A model generated the notes under the pieces. It saw nothing but the letters and a program-made list of their open reading frames with translations. It searched no databases and was not told the origin of the DNA. From Prunus persica (lineage: Eukaryota; Streptophyta; Magnoliopsida; Rosales; Rosaceae), in the NCBI RefSeq assembly GCF_000346465.2, contig NC_034010.1, positions 8,263,417 through 8,327,416 on the forward strand: a DNA stretch of 64,000 nucleotides, written 5' to 3'. Both the position numbers and the translations under genes were made by a program. Each line of letters begins with the position of its first letter. Within the stretch, counting starts at the first letter, position 1. Shown here in pieces: positions 22,765 to 34,400 of this stretch.

Positions 22765-25079
22765 AGCCTTCCTCCCTTTACCCATCTCCTCCAGCTGCTC
22801 AGGTTTTGGGCTATCCCTGCCACCTGCGGCCACCATTAGAGCCCAGATCGGTCCCAAAATTACCTGCCAGTCTCCCCCGCCCTACCCCATCGTGAGTTCT
22901 AGCCGCTGAAAAATTGAAAAATCCGATCGGTTTTATGTGAGATTTTCGACGCTCGTTCCAGCGATTCCGGCCAATAATTTCTTCGATCCATGTATGCATT
23001 TTCATCCTCTCAATGTGTTCTAACTGATGTTGGGTTGTTTAGGATCAATTTTTATGTTTTGAAACTAAAATTATAGCTTAAAATTTTGGCCGATTTCGGC
23101 TCTTAATTCCGGCTATCTCTGACCACTTTTTGGCCATGATCCAAGAACAAAAGTTGTTCCATTCATTGTCTTGATCATGTAGGTATAGGTCTTGACCGAC
23201 TATTTGAAGATTTTCAGGTCACTAGAATTTCTCAATACACCCACACACTGCTGGCGTGTGTGGCGGCTCATGGGCACTATTTAGGTGTCCCTCTAGGTCC
23301 TAAAATGATCCTCATGTCGTCTCGAGCATGACGGTATGCTCGGATTTGAATTTGGTTATCATGTGACTATCGGTTGGATATCGCATATTAGATGATACAT
23401 GTTTGATATGTTCGGACCGTTGGACTTAGTAGATTGTGAACCGGAGTCCCAGATGCTCCGATTCAATGACTTAAATTTGTGTTAAATGATAACCGTCTGA
23501 TCGTGCGATCGCGAGAATCTGACTGTTCGTTTCAGACCAATCTTGAAGGACATGTTTTGTAAACCTTGTTGAATGTGTAGGAATTCTCGGATTGGAAATC
23601 GGACATTGTGGGCCCCATGGCCTGGTTGGCCAAGTTTGGGCAATTTTACGCCTCGGTTGACCGTAAGTCTTCTGAGGTAGGTCCACCCTTCGAGAAGTAC
23701 TAGAACGACCTCATAAACAAGTCTTGACTGTTGTTTCAGTTATTTTGTTTATGTTGGAATTATGAGATTGTTTTATAGTATGGAATATATGAGCATGGAA
23801 TACTTGATTGGTGGGTTGTGATGGTAAGCTGTGGGTTTCGGCTATATTTATTAGGGAATGAGTGGAAGTTTGTTTTTAAGTGTACTTCACTATTTTGTTA
23901 TGGAAAGTCTTGCATAAGTGAGTTTTTATTAAAAATTGATTTAAATTGGGTTCATAAGGGTATGGGATCACTAAGGGTTAATATATTACATTATTTATTA
24001 TTATTATTATTATGATTATTATTAAAGTATATGACTGAGTGATATTGGATTATTTAAATGTAGTTGAGAACTGATTTTTGGAAAGTTGATAAAAGATTTG
24101 GAAAATGGATTTGTGGAATAAGGGAAAGTTTATGATAAGTTTCGGAATATAGTTTTCAAAACCACCACAAGAGTACCCCCCTCCCCCCCCCAGTTGCCTT
24201 TGAAATAGTTTTGTCAATTATGACGGTGCCCCACGAGTTTCGGGGACGCCTGAACCATGTGGGGCAAGGATATGCGTTTTCAGGCTGGGTATAGGTCCCC
24301 CGAGTTCTGCGAGGATGTGCGTTCTAGGTTTGACTATGTGTCCCCCAAGTTCTGCGAGGAATGCTGCTCAGGTTGACTAAGTGTCCCCTGAGTCTTTCAA
24401 GGAATATGGCTCAAGTTGACTAAGTGTCCCCTAAGTCTTGGAATGAATGCGGCTCAGGTTGAATAAGTGTCCCCTGAGTCTTGTGAGGATCGCGGCTCGG
24501 GTTGACTTTGTGTTTCCGAGGCCTGGGAGGATGTGTTGCTTATGTGACACTTGGAATTGACGGAATATTATTGGAATTGACGAAATAGTAGTGGAATTGA
24601 CAAATCATGAATGGGGGTACGTCTAGGTGGAGAGAATTTGAGTTTTGAGATGTTTTATACTAAAATTGATGATTTTATTTTGGTACTTACTAGTGAAAGT
24701 TTTAATATATGTTTTCCAACTTATGAGACAATGATTGATAGTTTTCTATGTTTTAAGGATTTTATATAATTCATAATTATTTTCTTAAGTGATGAATTTG
24801 TTTTTACATGTGAAAGAGGGAAACATATTTTATTTAAATTGTTGATATTGACATTAAGGTTTCACGTGGTCAATGTTATTTTAATAATTTTCTCATTTTC
24901 CTACTTTTAAGTAATAAGTTAATTTTATATATATATATATATTTATGCACATGTGGGATGAGTAGCAGATTGTTCTAACCTCAATAGCCCTTGATTGAGT
25001 CTCAGTGGATTGATTTGAATTATTTATGAAGGTTTCTCGCTTTTATTTGATTAAGTAACCTATGTTTACTTACAATTTA
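22469..25079 (+). mobile_element. Ty3/Gypsy LTR (family copy B), right-truncated
   Basis: Starts TGTAATAACCCAATCC, matching the starts of copies at 47912 and 63880 on the minus strand. It shares the CACGTAGTG block, a CT microsatellite at about 22732-22760, and the order of GC-rich and AT-rich blocks. Near 24228-24530 the family minisatellite is expanded. The right part is cut by the Mutator-like element at 25080, so the LTR end and primer site are not visible. The GC hairpin found in the other three copies is not kept. Confidence 0.75.
24228..24530 (+). repeat. 43-bp minisatellite expanded in LTR B
   Basis: Five or six units with the core GTGTCCCCTGAGTCTT, each followed by a CGAGGAATGCGGCTCAGGTT-like part. 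The unit length near 24400 is 43 bp. The same place in LTR copy A has about two units, and in copy D (minus, about 60180-60390) about four. Confidence 0.85.
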
Positions 25080-26345
25080 GGCTTATTTACAATTTGAATT
25101 ATTTATGTAGGTTTCTCACTTTACCCCCCCTCCCCCCAAAGTTAAAATGACTCACTTAACCCCCTTGACCATGGTTTCGTGTTCCATTTTACCTCCCGCC
25201 GTTATCTCCATTAATAACTCTGTCAATTTGATGATGTGGCATGACTATTTTAGTCTTTTTGCAACAAGTGCTGATGTGTCATGTAAAGAGCCTTTTTTTT
25301 TTCTTAAGTGGAATTAAATTAAAATAAAATTTGTTCGAAAAAGTAGAATAAAATAATGTATTTTTTTTTGCCCTTTCTTCCTTTCTTTCTCCCTCCTCAT
25401 CTGGTTCTCTTTCATTTTCCCTCTCCCCTTCGGCGATTTCTCTAGCTCTCTTTCCTTTTATATCTATCCTACACAATCTATGGAAAAAAAAATTTGGATA
25501 TGTGAATTTCAAAATTGAATATGAACTCACAGAATTATGTTTTCAAAGTTGAAGGCTTATCTTTGGGTGTCCAAACACTCCAATTCTCTCACACAAGCAC
25601 CCTATAATAACCGACTCAAATCACCCAAAAACTCATCAAATTCAATCCCCATCCTCAACAATAACAAAATCTTTCAGTTCTTCACACCCAAACCCAAAAA
25701 CCCATAAACTCAATTCACCAATTTCCCCCATAAACAACACCCAAAAATAATGAAATATTTAATTTTGGCCCTTTTGATCTGCCTCTTGTTTGCTTTGTCA
25801 AATGGGTATGGAGGAACCAAGGTCAGAGGCAGGCGACAGATTGAAGACGTGAAGACAAACAAGGAGGTTTAGGAGTTGGGGACCTTTATGATGGAGCAAG
25901 AGAGCTGGAGCCAGCGAAAGAGCCACCAAAGCAATGTCGGTGAAAAGATTCAGTTCTTGGGGGTGGAGGAGCATAGGCGGATGGTTTCTTGGATCAAGTA
26001 CTATCTCAAGGTCTTTGCCGTGACGGTGGTGAAGCTCAGAACAGAGAAAGAAAAAGGGAGAGATAAAGAGAGATAGGGAGGAATTATTGGGGAGGGGTTG
26101 GGTACAGAGAAAGAGAGGGAGATAAGAAAGAATGGGAGGGAGATAAAAGAAGTAATAATTTTCTAAACTTTTTTTTTCCTATTTGTTTTATTTATTAAAA
26201 TAAAATATTTTATTACTTTTACACATGGCATACAAGAGTGGGTCTTATTTGTGCCACATCAGCGTTTTATAGAGTTAACAGCAGGGGGGAAAGTGGAACA
26301 CGAAACCACGGTCAAGGGGGTTAAGTGGGTCATTTTATCTTTGAG
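25080..26345. mobile_element. Mutator-like element with captured phytocystatin (Pack-MULE)
   Basis: The ends are inverted repeats related to those of the element at 301-1545. The left holds CACTTAACCCCCTTGACCAT (25152-25171); the right read backwards holds CACTTAACCCCCTTGACCGT. The extreme left keeps GGCTTATTTAC. The right TIR is cut near 26345 by CACTA-derived sequence, so no target duplication can be checked. Between the ends lies a host-derived gene piece (25750-26076) preceded by a pyrimidine-rich 5' region. Confidence 0.8.
25750..26076 (+). pseudogene. captured phytocystatin gene, inactivated
   Basis: Phytocystatins inhibit papain-type cysteine proteases. From the ATG at 25750 the frame opens with a hydrophobic signal peptide (MKYLILALLICLLFALSNG, residues 1-19) followed by GG. 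RRQIEDVKTNKEV comes next, typical of the region before the cystatin helix. A TAG at 25870-25872 replaces the usual glutamine. Beyond it, in phase, are ELGTFMMEQES (altered LGRFSVEEYN-type helix motif), then RMVSW where the reactive QVVSG loop is expected, and IKYYLKV, a conserved strand. The altered loop, altered helix motif and stop all indicate loss of inhibitor function. The sequence lies inside Mutator-like inverted repeats. Confidence 0.75.
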
Positions 26346-28083
26346 GGGGATGGAGATCAATCCTTTTACCCTGGTTACAGTAAGTACACGAAGTTGTCGG
26401 CTTTGGCGAAGTTATATAATTTGGAAGCAAAACATGTGATAAGTGATGTATGTTTTACAGAATTATTGACACTTCAAGGAGATTTACTCTCAAAAGAAAA
26501 TACAATACATTCCTCTATGTTCGAGGCAAAAAAGACTTTATCTGCTTTGGGGATGAGTTATGAGAAAATCTACGCATGTCCCAATGACTGCATCTTGTAT
26601 AAGAAGGATTATGAAGATTCAACTAATTGTCCTACTTGTGGTATCTCAAAGTGGAAAGAAAGCAAAGATTCAATCTTGAAAGAGGGTGTGCCAGCGAAGG
26701 TGGTATGGTATTTTTCGCCAATTCCAAGGTTTAAAAGGATGTTTCAATCATGTTAGACAACTAAGAATTTGATTTGACATGCTGATAGAAAATCAGTTGA
26801 CGGTCATATGTCTCATCCAGCAGATTCCCCGTCTTGGGAACTTGTTGATGATAAATGGCCCGAGTTTGGTAAAGAGATGAGAAACTTGAGATTGGCTCTC
26901 TCATCTGATGGATTCAATCCCCTTAGTTTTTTTTATAGCACGTACAGTTGTTGGCCAGTTATCTTAGTTACAGATAATCTCCCACTATGGCTATGCATGA
27001 AACGAAAGTTCATGATGTTGACCTGATTAATTTCTGGTCCTAAACAACTCGGAAATGATATAAATGTCTACTTAGAGCCTTTGATTGATGATTTAAAATC
27101 ACTGCGGGATGATATTAGAGGAGTGTATGATGCAAATGGTTGAAGGTATTAATTATAAATGAGACTCGAAAAATGGGGGAAGTGTTGGCAAGAACGATGG
27201 TAACAAAGTTTGTTGGAAGAAGAAATCAAAATTCTTTGGTCTCGAGTATTGGAAATATCTTCCTATGAGGCAAGTCCTAGATGGTATGAGCATTGAGAAG
27301 AATGTTTGCGATAGTATAATTAGTACATTGCTGGAGATCCCTGGAAAAAATAAAGATGGGATTGCTACTCGGTTAGATTTATTGAACATGGGGGTCAAAA
27401 CTAATTTGTAACCCGAGTATGGAGAAAGACGTACTCGCTTGCTTCCAGGGCCTTGGAATTTTTCAAGAGCAGAGAAGAGAGCAGTTTACAATTCTTTCTA
27501 TGGTATGAAGGTCCCTGAAGGTTATTCTTCAAATATAAAAAATCTTGTATCTTTAAAAGATTCAAGACTTCTTGGCTTTAAATCTCATGATTGTCATACC
27601 TTTATGCAACCATTGCTCCTTGTAGTAATTCGTTCTGTTTTGGAGAACCTGCAAGGTATGCAATAACTCAATTGTGCTTCTTCTTCAATGCTATATGTGC
27701 AAAGATGGTAAATGTTTCCAAGCTAGATAAGTTCAAAGAAGATGTAGTACATACTTTGTGTTTGCTTGAGAAATACTTTCCTCCCTTCATTCTTTGATAT
27801 CAAGGTTCATCTAGTGGCACATCTTGTCAAAGAAATTCATCTATGTGGGCCAGATTCTTTTAGATGGATGTATCCATTTGAAAGATATATGAAAGTGCTA
27901 AAAGGGTATGTTCATAATCGTATTCATCCCGAAGGTTGCATTGCTGAGCGGTATATAGCTGAAGAAGCTGTAGAGTTTTGCACTGAGCATTTATATGATG
28001 TTAGTATAGTTGGAGTGCCATCAAGCCAAAAGATGGGAGTTTCAAAGTCATTATCAGGATGCACAGTGAGCTTAGTTGATTGA
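26346..28083 (+). pseudogene. CACTA transposase (TNPD / Transposase_21), broken
   Basis: TNPD is the En/Spm-type transposase. Recognisable parts in order are LALGMSYEKIYACPNDC-like (26540-26600), CPTCGISKW (26630), KVVWYFSPIPRFKRMF, then WPVILVTDNLPLWLCMK (26960). After a break, EYWKYLPMRQVLDGMSIEKN is seen where intact elements have LDVMHIEKN. LLPGPWNF, MKVPEGYSSNIKNLVSLKDS and RWMYPFERYMKVLKGYVHN (about 27870) follow. The central block containing WTINDFPAY and CP.C is missing between about 27130 and 27215, and several stops and frameshifts are present. The left end of the element is replaced by the Mutator-like element. Confidence 0.88.
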
Positions 28084-28544
28084 GACCTATTGAACTAGGT
28101 ACATCTATATGTCTTGAAGAATACGGAAGAAGTCCTACCTTATATCGAGTATAAGTTTTATTCTTTAAGTAGCCATTTTAAATTATTTCTTATGTTTATC
28201 TTATATACAAGGACTGTAATGCTTGATTTTTTCGTGTCAATGTAGGGAACAAATGATCCACATCAAGACCACTTATCCAAAATTTAGAAAGACAACAAAG
28301 TGGATGTAAGATAAGCACAATAGCACTTTCATTCAATGGCTACACTTTAAGGTATATGTTATTGAATAACATATTGGACTTCTAATTTTCTTCTTTCTAG
28401 CTTAGATTGAATTAAGATATATGATTAATTTGCAAGTTCAAAGTGAACTTAATGGAGAAGACAATAATGGCATATCAGAAAATTTGAGGTGGCTAACAGC
28501 TAGTCCAAGCATGTCAGTACCATCATATAGGAGCTATCTTATTA

Positions 28545-29077
28545 ATGGTGTTAAATTTAACACCAAGACATAAGATGATGTGCAAACTGTCCAAAATAAT
28601 GGAGTTTATTTACTTTCACATACTATGCAAGTTGCTAGTGCCAAGGATAAAAACCCTTTTGTCTCCAATATGGGTTTTTTATGGTGTCATTCAAGAAATT
28701 TGGGACCTTGACTACCAAAAGTTTAGAATCTCAATCTTCAGGTGTGATCGGATAGATAATACTTCGGGCCTTGTAGTTGATGATCTTGGGTTTACCCTTG
28801 TAGATCTGAGTAAAATGAGACATAGGAATGACCCACTTGTTATGGCTTCTAAAGTCAAACAAGTTTTTTTTTTTTTTTTTTTTTGCATCGTGATTGGTCG
28901 GTAGTGTTATCAATGCGTAATGGAAAATATAATGATGTTATTGGTGATGATGTGCTAGGTGATATTAGAATTGAGTGTGAGCCATTTACTAGAGGGATAC
29001 CCAATGTTGACACATTTGATGGCCTAATAGGTGAGTTTGGGAGTGAAAATATTAGAGATGGAAGATATATGGATTGA
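28545..29077 (+). pseudogene. CACTA DUF4216-like exon, with poly(T) tract
   Basis: The frame shows FYGVIQEIWDLDYQKFRISI, FRCDRIDNTSG and DPLVMASKVKQVF, the usual DUF4216 pattern of CACTA TNPD proteins. A run of about 20 T at 28865-28884 breaks the frame. The expected RDWSVV part resumes after it in another phase. Confidence 0.8.
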
Positions 29078-29169
29078 TTGATTGTTGTAATGCATGACAT
29101 TAGTTATGCAGTTAATTGTATGACATTAATTTTGTAATAAATTTCAATGTTTGACATTATTCTAATCAC

Positions 29170-30490
29170 ATTTTCATTATGCAGGCTTTGGGCAAGACAA
29201 ATCCAAAATTAAAAATACTAGGTTAAAGGTGTAAAACATGACGGTCCAATTAACAAATCGCAAAAACAGACATCTAAAACATAACCAATGCAAACGACGT
29301 GGAATGACAATGCAAAAGACCGTAAAGGAACAAAAACCGTCATTTGAAAAAGAAAACACGTCGGTTAATTATAATTAAATTACACAACGGCTAATAGATA
29401 TTAACAACAACGACGGTCATGAGTATAATGAAAGTCATAGATTTAAAAATAAAACGATGGAACAATGATCTAATCGACGAATTTTAGGAAAACACTGCTT
29501 CTACCGATAAATAATTATCATCGTCTAAAGATCGCAATAAAAGAAACTCAGTTATATTAACTGTCGTGACAACTCTTCTGAATGTCGGTTAGACGAAAAC
29601 AATTGACGTCTTAGAGAATACACACGTCAATGAGGGTTATAAAAGTGCCTTTTAAAAGGCCAATCACGTACAGTCCTATACACATATCAACATGGTAAGT
29701 GACCTAACGACTTTGACAAATTGTATTCTCGGGACATAGTGAGGAGATTAACCATAACCGTTAATTTACATTAACCGCGACCTTTAATTTACATTAATCG
29801 CAGTTCAAACTTTGATCCACAGCGTTTTATTTCCTATTCATGTCATCAAAATCGTTTTTAATGATTGTGGGTAAACACTTGGGTCGTGGTTAGGAATTGT
29901 TACGTCGGTGTGTAATAAAATTGTGCCACGTTAAAGTATTCAGATGTTAGTATTTTTTTAAAAAGGCATCATCTAACATTGTCCAAGTGGCCTTTTTTTG
30001 TCATTTAAACGTCAGTTCTTGCAAGAATCAGCCATGGAATACCTTTAACAAGGCGGTGTTTTCTTGGGTGGCGACGTGGAAGATGTTATAAGCGTCAGTC
30101 ATTCTACACCTGTGATGTGGTTAACACATTTTACGTCGGTTATGATATAATTTTTGGCATAAATATCCTTTAGACGTCTATTCTTTTCTGTAAGCGTCGT
30201 GTAAGATTGTTGATTTTTTTATTTTTTCTTTTTTCTTTTTTTATAGATTTTAGATGTCAGTTTTTTTATTTATTCAATGTAGTATATATTAACCACGACG
30301 GTTTTGACAACTTTTTTTACATCGACATGTATGTAGTTCTTCACATGTAACACTCTTTAGACGTCTCTATTTTCCTAAAACCGTCATCTAAGGTTGTCGA
30401 AGTTTTCATTATAGTAATTAGACGTCGGTTTGTATTTTGGTATGACGTTGTATATCTTAACGACGGCGACTATTTTATGTATCAAAAAGA
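29170..30490. repeat. CACTA subterminal repeat region
   Basis: Short motifs related to GACGTC, ACGACGG and ACGTCGGT, in both orientations, recur dozens of times. Such clustered subterminal repeats bind TNPA in En/Spm elements. No TAGTG terminus is visible before the junction at 30496, so the right end is lost. Confidence 0.7.
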
Positions 30491-30495
30491 TGGCG

Positions 30496-30521
30496 GTGTC
30501 TGTAGGTGAGTCTTATTCTAT
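30496..30521 (+). repeat. 26-bp gag-derived filler at junction
   Basis: Matches 31028-31053 inside the gag gene with one mismatch. It sits directly before the LTR remnant. Confidence 0.8.
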
Positions 30522-30579
30522 ATTATTTTGTACACGTGTTCTTGTCTCATTTGTAGCAGGAAATTCGTGTTTACAAATT

Positions 30580-30596
30580 TGGCACGCCCGGTGGGA
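30580..30596 (+). promoter_or_regulatory. primer-binding-like site after the LTR remnant
   Basis: TGGCACGCCCGGTGGGA starts four bases after the LTR end TTTACA. The primer tRNA was not identified. Confidence 0.6.
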
Positions 30597-30655
30597 CCAT
30601 CTCTGCCTCTCATCTCTTTCTCCAGTTCCAAAATCTATCAACACATTGAAAAACA

Positions 30656-32846
30656 ATGGCTTCCAAGAAGATTCAATCCGTTCCCGCGACGAGAGGCAAA
30701 AGTGTGAGCACCTCCTTCTCAAGCAGAGATTCTACTGGGGTTGTCACCCGGAGCAAGGCCAAGGCGATATCCGTAACTCGACATGTCACTTCCATACCGA
30801 CTCAAGCCAAGGCGAAAGATGTGAACCGAAGGTATGAACCGATCATCAATTTGGCAAAGAAGACTATCGCCAAAGCGGATGAGAGAAACTCTTCGAACGA
30901 AGAAAAGAGTTTTTCAGGTTCGAAGAATTCAAGAGAACGCTCACTCTCGCCTGTTTCAGACTCTGACTCAAGCACAGGTTCATACCATGGATCCCCGCCT
31001 GACGACCAACAGAAGAAGATTGCCTCAGTGTCTGTAGGTGAGTTTTATTCTATGGCTATGCAGGTCATGGTGACGGGAGCAATGTCTATTGAAGAACAGC
31101 TGGCCCGTATGAGCGAAGTGGTCACGAAATTGACGAAGATGGTTGAAGAGAAGGATGTGCAGATTGCTTCTCTCATTAACAAGTGGGAGCACATCAAGAT
31201 AAGGAACTTATCCAAGACGTGCATAAGAAAGAATCACATCATGAAGCTGAATCCAGCGAGAAAGGATTGGGTCATGAAACAGAGTCGGGTGATAAATTGC
31301 ACGAAAAAGGCAACACAGCCTTGGTGGGTTCTTTATCTATCCAACAACTTCAGGACATGATCACGAACACCATCAGGGCTCAATATGGTGGGCCTTCTTA
31401 AGATACATTTATCTATTCCAAGCCTTACACCAAAAGGTTAGACAACCTTTGAATGCCAACGGGCTATTAACCTCCAAAGTTCATGCAGTTTGATGGAAAA
31501 AGTAACCCTAAACAACATGTTGCTCACTTCATCGAGATGTGCAACAGCGCTGGCACTAACGACGATTATCTCGTGAAGCAATTTGTCCGATCACTCCGAG
31601 GCACTGCATTCAACTGGTACATTGACTTGGAACCTGAGTCAATTGACAGCTAGGAACAAATGGAGAGAGCATTCCTCAGCCACTTCTATAGCACTCGTCG
31701 CTCAGTTAGCATGCTAGAGCTCACTAGCACAAAGCAGAGAAAAGACGAACCTGTTATTGACTACATCAATCGTTGGCGTTCATTAAGCCTCGAATGCAAA
31801 GATCGAGTCTCAAAGTTATCGGCTTAGATATGTGCATTCAAGGTATGCATTGGGGTCTGCTTTACATTCTTCAAGGGATCAAACCCCGTTGCTTTGAAGA
31901 ATTGACCACTTGTGCGCATGACATAGAACTAAGTATCGCTAGTCACGATGGAAGAAAGGAATTGGTGAGTGATCATCGAAATGGCAAGTCGTCGAGAAAT
32001 AGGGCAGACTCTTTGAGGACACGCATCTTGGAGTCAGTGACGATCAGTGCTACTCCAATAAAGATTTCCACTCGAGGCAAGAAAGATGCGAGGAAGGCCG
32101 AGTCAACTCAAGATCAAGAACCACGACGACACACCCTAAAAGAAATGAAGGAGAAGAAGTATCCTTTTCCAGACTCTGACGTAGAAGGCATGCTGGAAGA
32201 CTTACTCAAGAAGAAGGTGATTGAGTTACCTGAGTGCAAACGCCCTGAAGAGATGAATCATATTAACCACCCGAAATACTGCATGTACCATCGTGTCATC
32301 AATCACCCAGTGGAAAAGTGCTTCGTGTTGAAAGATCTCATCATGAAGTTGGCACAACAAGGAAGAATCGAAATGGATCTTGACAAGGTGGTAGGGTCTA
32401 ACCATGCTACGATCTCGTTTGTCTTATCTGGTTTAGCACCTTCGCCCTCACTTCAATCACTGGGGCAATTCTCTGAAACCCATCAACTCAATCCGTATGA
32501 GTGTGTTGGGGTGTTAAGTCAAAGTAGTGTCGATTCATTCGATGACGATAATGAAGGATGGGCATTGGCTACTCGGAAGAAGTTACATAAGAGTGCACCT
32601 TTGCTAAGAACTTCTCGATCAAAAAGATTTGTAAGCAAAAGAAGTTCTCCTCAATCACCTAAAAGGCATAGAGCAAATGAATTATCAAATATGAACAAAA
32701 TGGTTCCAAAAGATGAACTCTGGAAACAAAGGTCGCCTAGCCCCATCATGCTACATGACTTCTTCCCCAAGGGATTCTTCAAGAATAATGCATTGAGCAC
32801 CTCCCGAGGTGAAAAACATAAGGAGGATACTTCTCACTTCGCTTGA
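30656..32846 (+). pseudogene. Gypsy (Tat-like) gag, frameshifted
   Basis: Gag would form the element's particle. The N-terminus (from 30656) is basic and serine-rich: SKAKAISVTRH, then SLSPVSDSDSSTGSYHGSPP, then a coiled segment MSIEEQLARMSEVVTKLTKM. The phase shifts near 31185. The retrotransposon gag domain follows (KFMQFDGKSNPKQHVAHFIE, LVKQFVRSLRGTAFNWYIDL, RKDEPVIDYINRWRSLSLEC) with stops near 31400, 31452 and 31651 and a one-base loss near 31825. From 31773 a phase runs open to 32846, with QGMHWGLLYILQGIKPR and a knuckle-like YCMYHRVINHPVEKCFVLKD. Natural full length would be roughly 700 residues. Confidence 0.85.
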
Positions 32847-32864
32847 CACAAATTCGACCAAAAT

Positions 32865-33605
32865 GATCATTTGCCTGCACGAGCCAAAACTGCACAAGGC
32901 ACCAAATGCTCATTTGCCTGCACGAGCCAAAACTGCACAAGGCACCAAATACTCCTTCGTTCACCTGCACGAGCCTAAACTGCACAAGGCACCAAATGCT
33001 CCTTCGTTAGCCTGCACGAGCCTAAACTGCACAAGGCGCCAAATGCTCATTTGCCTGCATGAGCCAAAACTGCACGATGCACCAAGTGCTCATTTGCTTG
33101 CACGAGCCGAAACTGCACAAGGCACCAAAACGCTCATTCGCCTGCACGAGCCAAAACTGCACAAGGCACCAAACGCTCCTTCGCCAGCATGAGCCAAAAC
33201 TGCATAAGGCACCAAAATGCTCCTTTGCCTGCAAGAGCCTAAACTGCACAAGGCACCAATTGCTCCTTTGCTTGCACGAGCCAAAAATGCAGAAGGCACC
33301 AAACGCTCCTTTGTTCGCCTGCACGAGCCTAAACTGTACAAAGCACAAAAATGCTCATTTGCCTGCACGAGCCAAAACTGCACAAGGCACCAAATGCTCC
33401 TTCTTTTGCGTGCACGAGCTTAAACTGCACAAGACACCAAATGCTCATTTGCCTGCATGAGTAGAAATTGCACGATGCACCAAGTGCTCATTCGCCTGCA
33501 TGAGCCTAAACTGCATAAGGCACCAAAACGCTGCTTTGCCTGCAAGAGCCAAAAATGCACAAGGCACCAAATGCTCACTCGCTTGCATGAGCCAAAACTG
33601 CAAAC
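32865..33605 (+). repeat. tandem array 1, about 43-46-bp units
   Basis: About 17 units with the core AACTGCACAAGGCACCAAA, preceded by CTGCACGAGCC. Units are 43 bp, or 46 bp where CCTTCGTTCG-like spacers occur. All six frames are largely open over the array because the period is partly divisible by three; no protein is inferred. Confidence 0.92.
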
Positions 33606-33837
33606 TGAAAAAGAAAAAAAAAACATTGAACTACGTCATGACTTGATCTCTTCTTTTCCTAGAAGGGTACGTAGGCAGCTCATGAGACCACTTTGAGTTA
33701 GTCACATAATAAAATAAATTTGGAGTTTCTCATTAGTTTGGCACTATTCGACTTCCAATTCACTTTGTCAGGGCTACATTAACATCTTTCGTTCAACATC
33801 GAGCTGCTTCACTATGGATCATTTCTTTGGTGAATCT

Positions 33838-33866
33838 TGAAAAAAAAAAAAAAAAAAAAAAAAAAA
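33838..33866. repeat. poly(A) tract
   Basis: An uninterrupted A run between the two arrays. Confidence 0.85.
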
Positions 33867-33912
33867 GGAAGTCTCTTTGGGAAATTATCTATGCTCGATC
33901 AAGTTGGGCATC

Positions 33913-34400
33913 CTCCAATACGTAAAGACTAAGTGCTTGAGCGGGTTATCACCAAGTCAGAGAGATGGATCAAACCCAAGCGGTATAGGACTTCTACGTT
34001 CTTCACTTGTCTCCGACTTACGTAAAGCCTAAGCGCTTGAACGGGTAATCACCAAGTCGGAGAGATGGATCAAACCCAAGCAGTATAGGACATCTACGTT
34101 CTTCACTCGTCCTCCACTTACGTAAAGCCTAAGCGCTTGAGCGGGTTATCACCAAGTCAGAGAGATGGATCAAACCCAAGCGGTATAGGACGTCTACGTT
34201 CTTCACTCGTCCTCCACTTACATAAAGCCCAAGCGCTTGAACTGGTTATCACCAAGTCGGAGAGATGGATCAAACCCAAGTGGTATAGGACGTCTACGTT
34301 CTTCACTCGTCCTCCACTTACGTAAAGCCTAAGCGCTTGAGCGGGTTATCACCAAGTCAGAGAGATGGAACCCAAGCGGTATAGGATGTCTACGTTCTTC
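33913..34400 (+). repeat. tandem array 2, exact 100-bp period, five units
   Basis: The block starting CGTAAAG-CTAAGCGCTTGA begins at 33921, 34021, 34121, 34221 and 34321, exactly 100 bp apart. GTCTACGTTCTTCACTCGTC closes each unit. The last unit has a 6-bp loss (ATGGATCAAACCC to ATGGAACCC) and ends near 34400. Confidence 0.95.

Noticed and set aside
32809..33696. Overlapping open frames on both strands across the 43-bp array
   Set aside because: They exist in several frames and both strands at once and repeat with the array unit, so they follow from repetition, not from a gene.
33913..34400. CRISPR-like regular array
   Set aside because: Units are 100-bp tandem repeats without unique spacers, in a plant retroelement.
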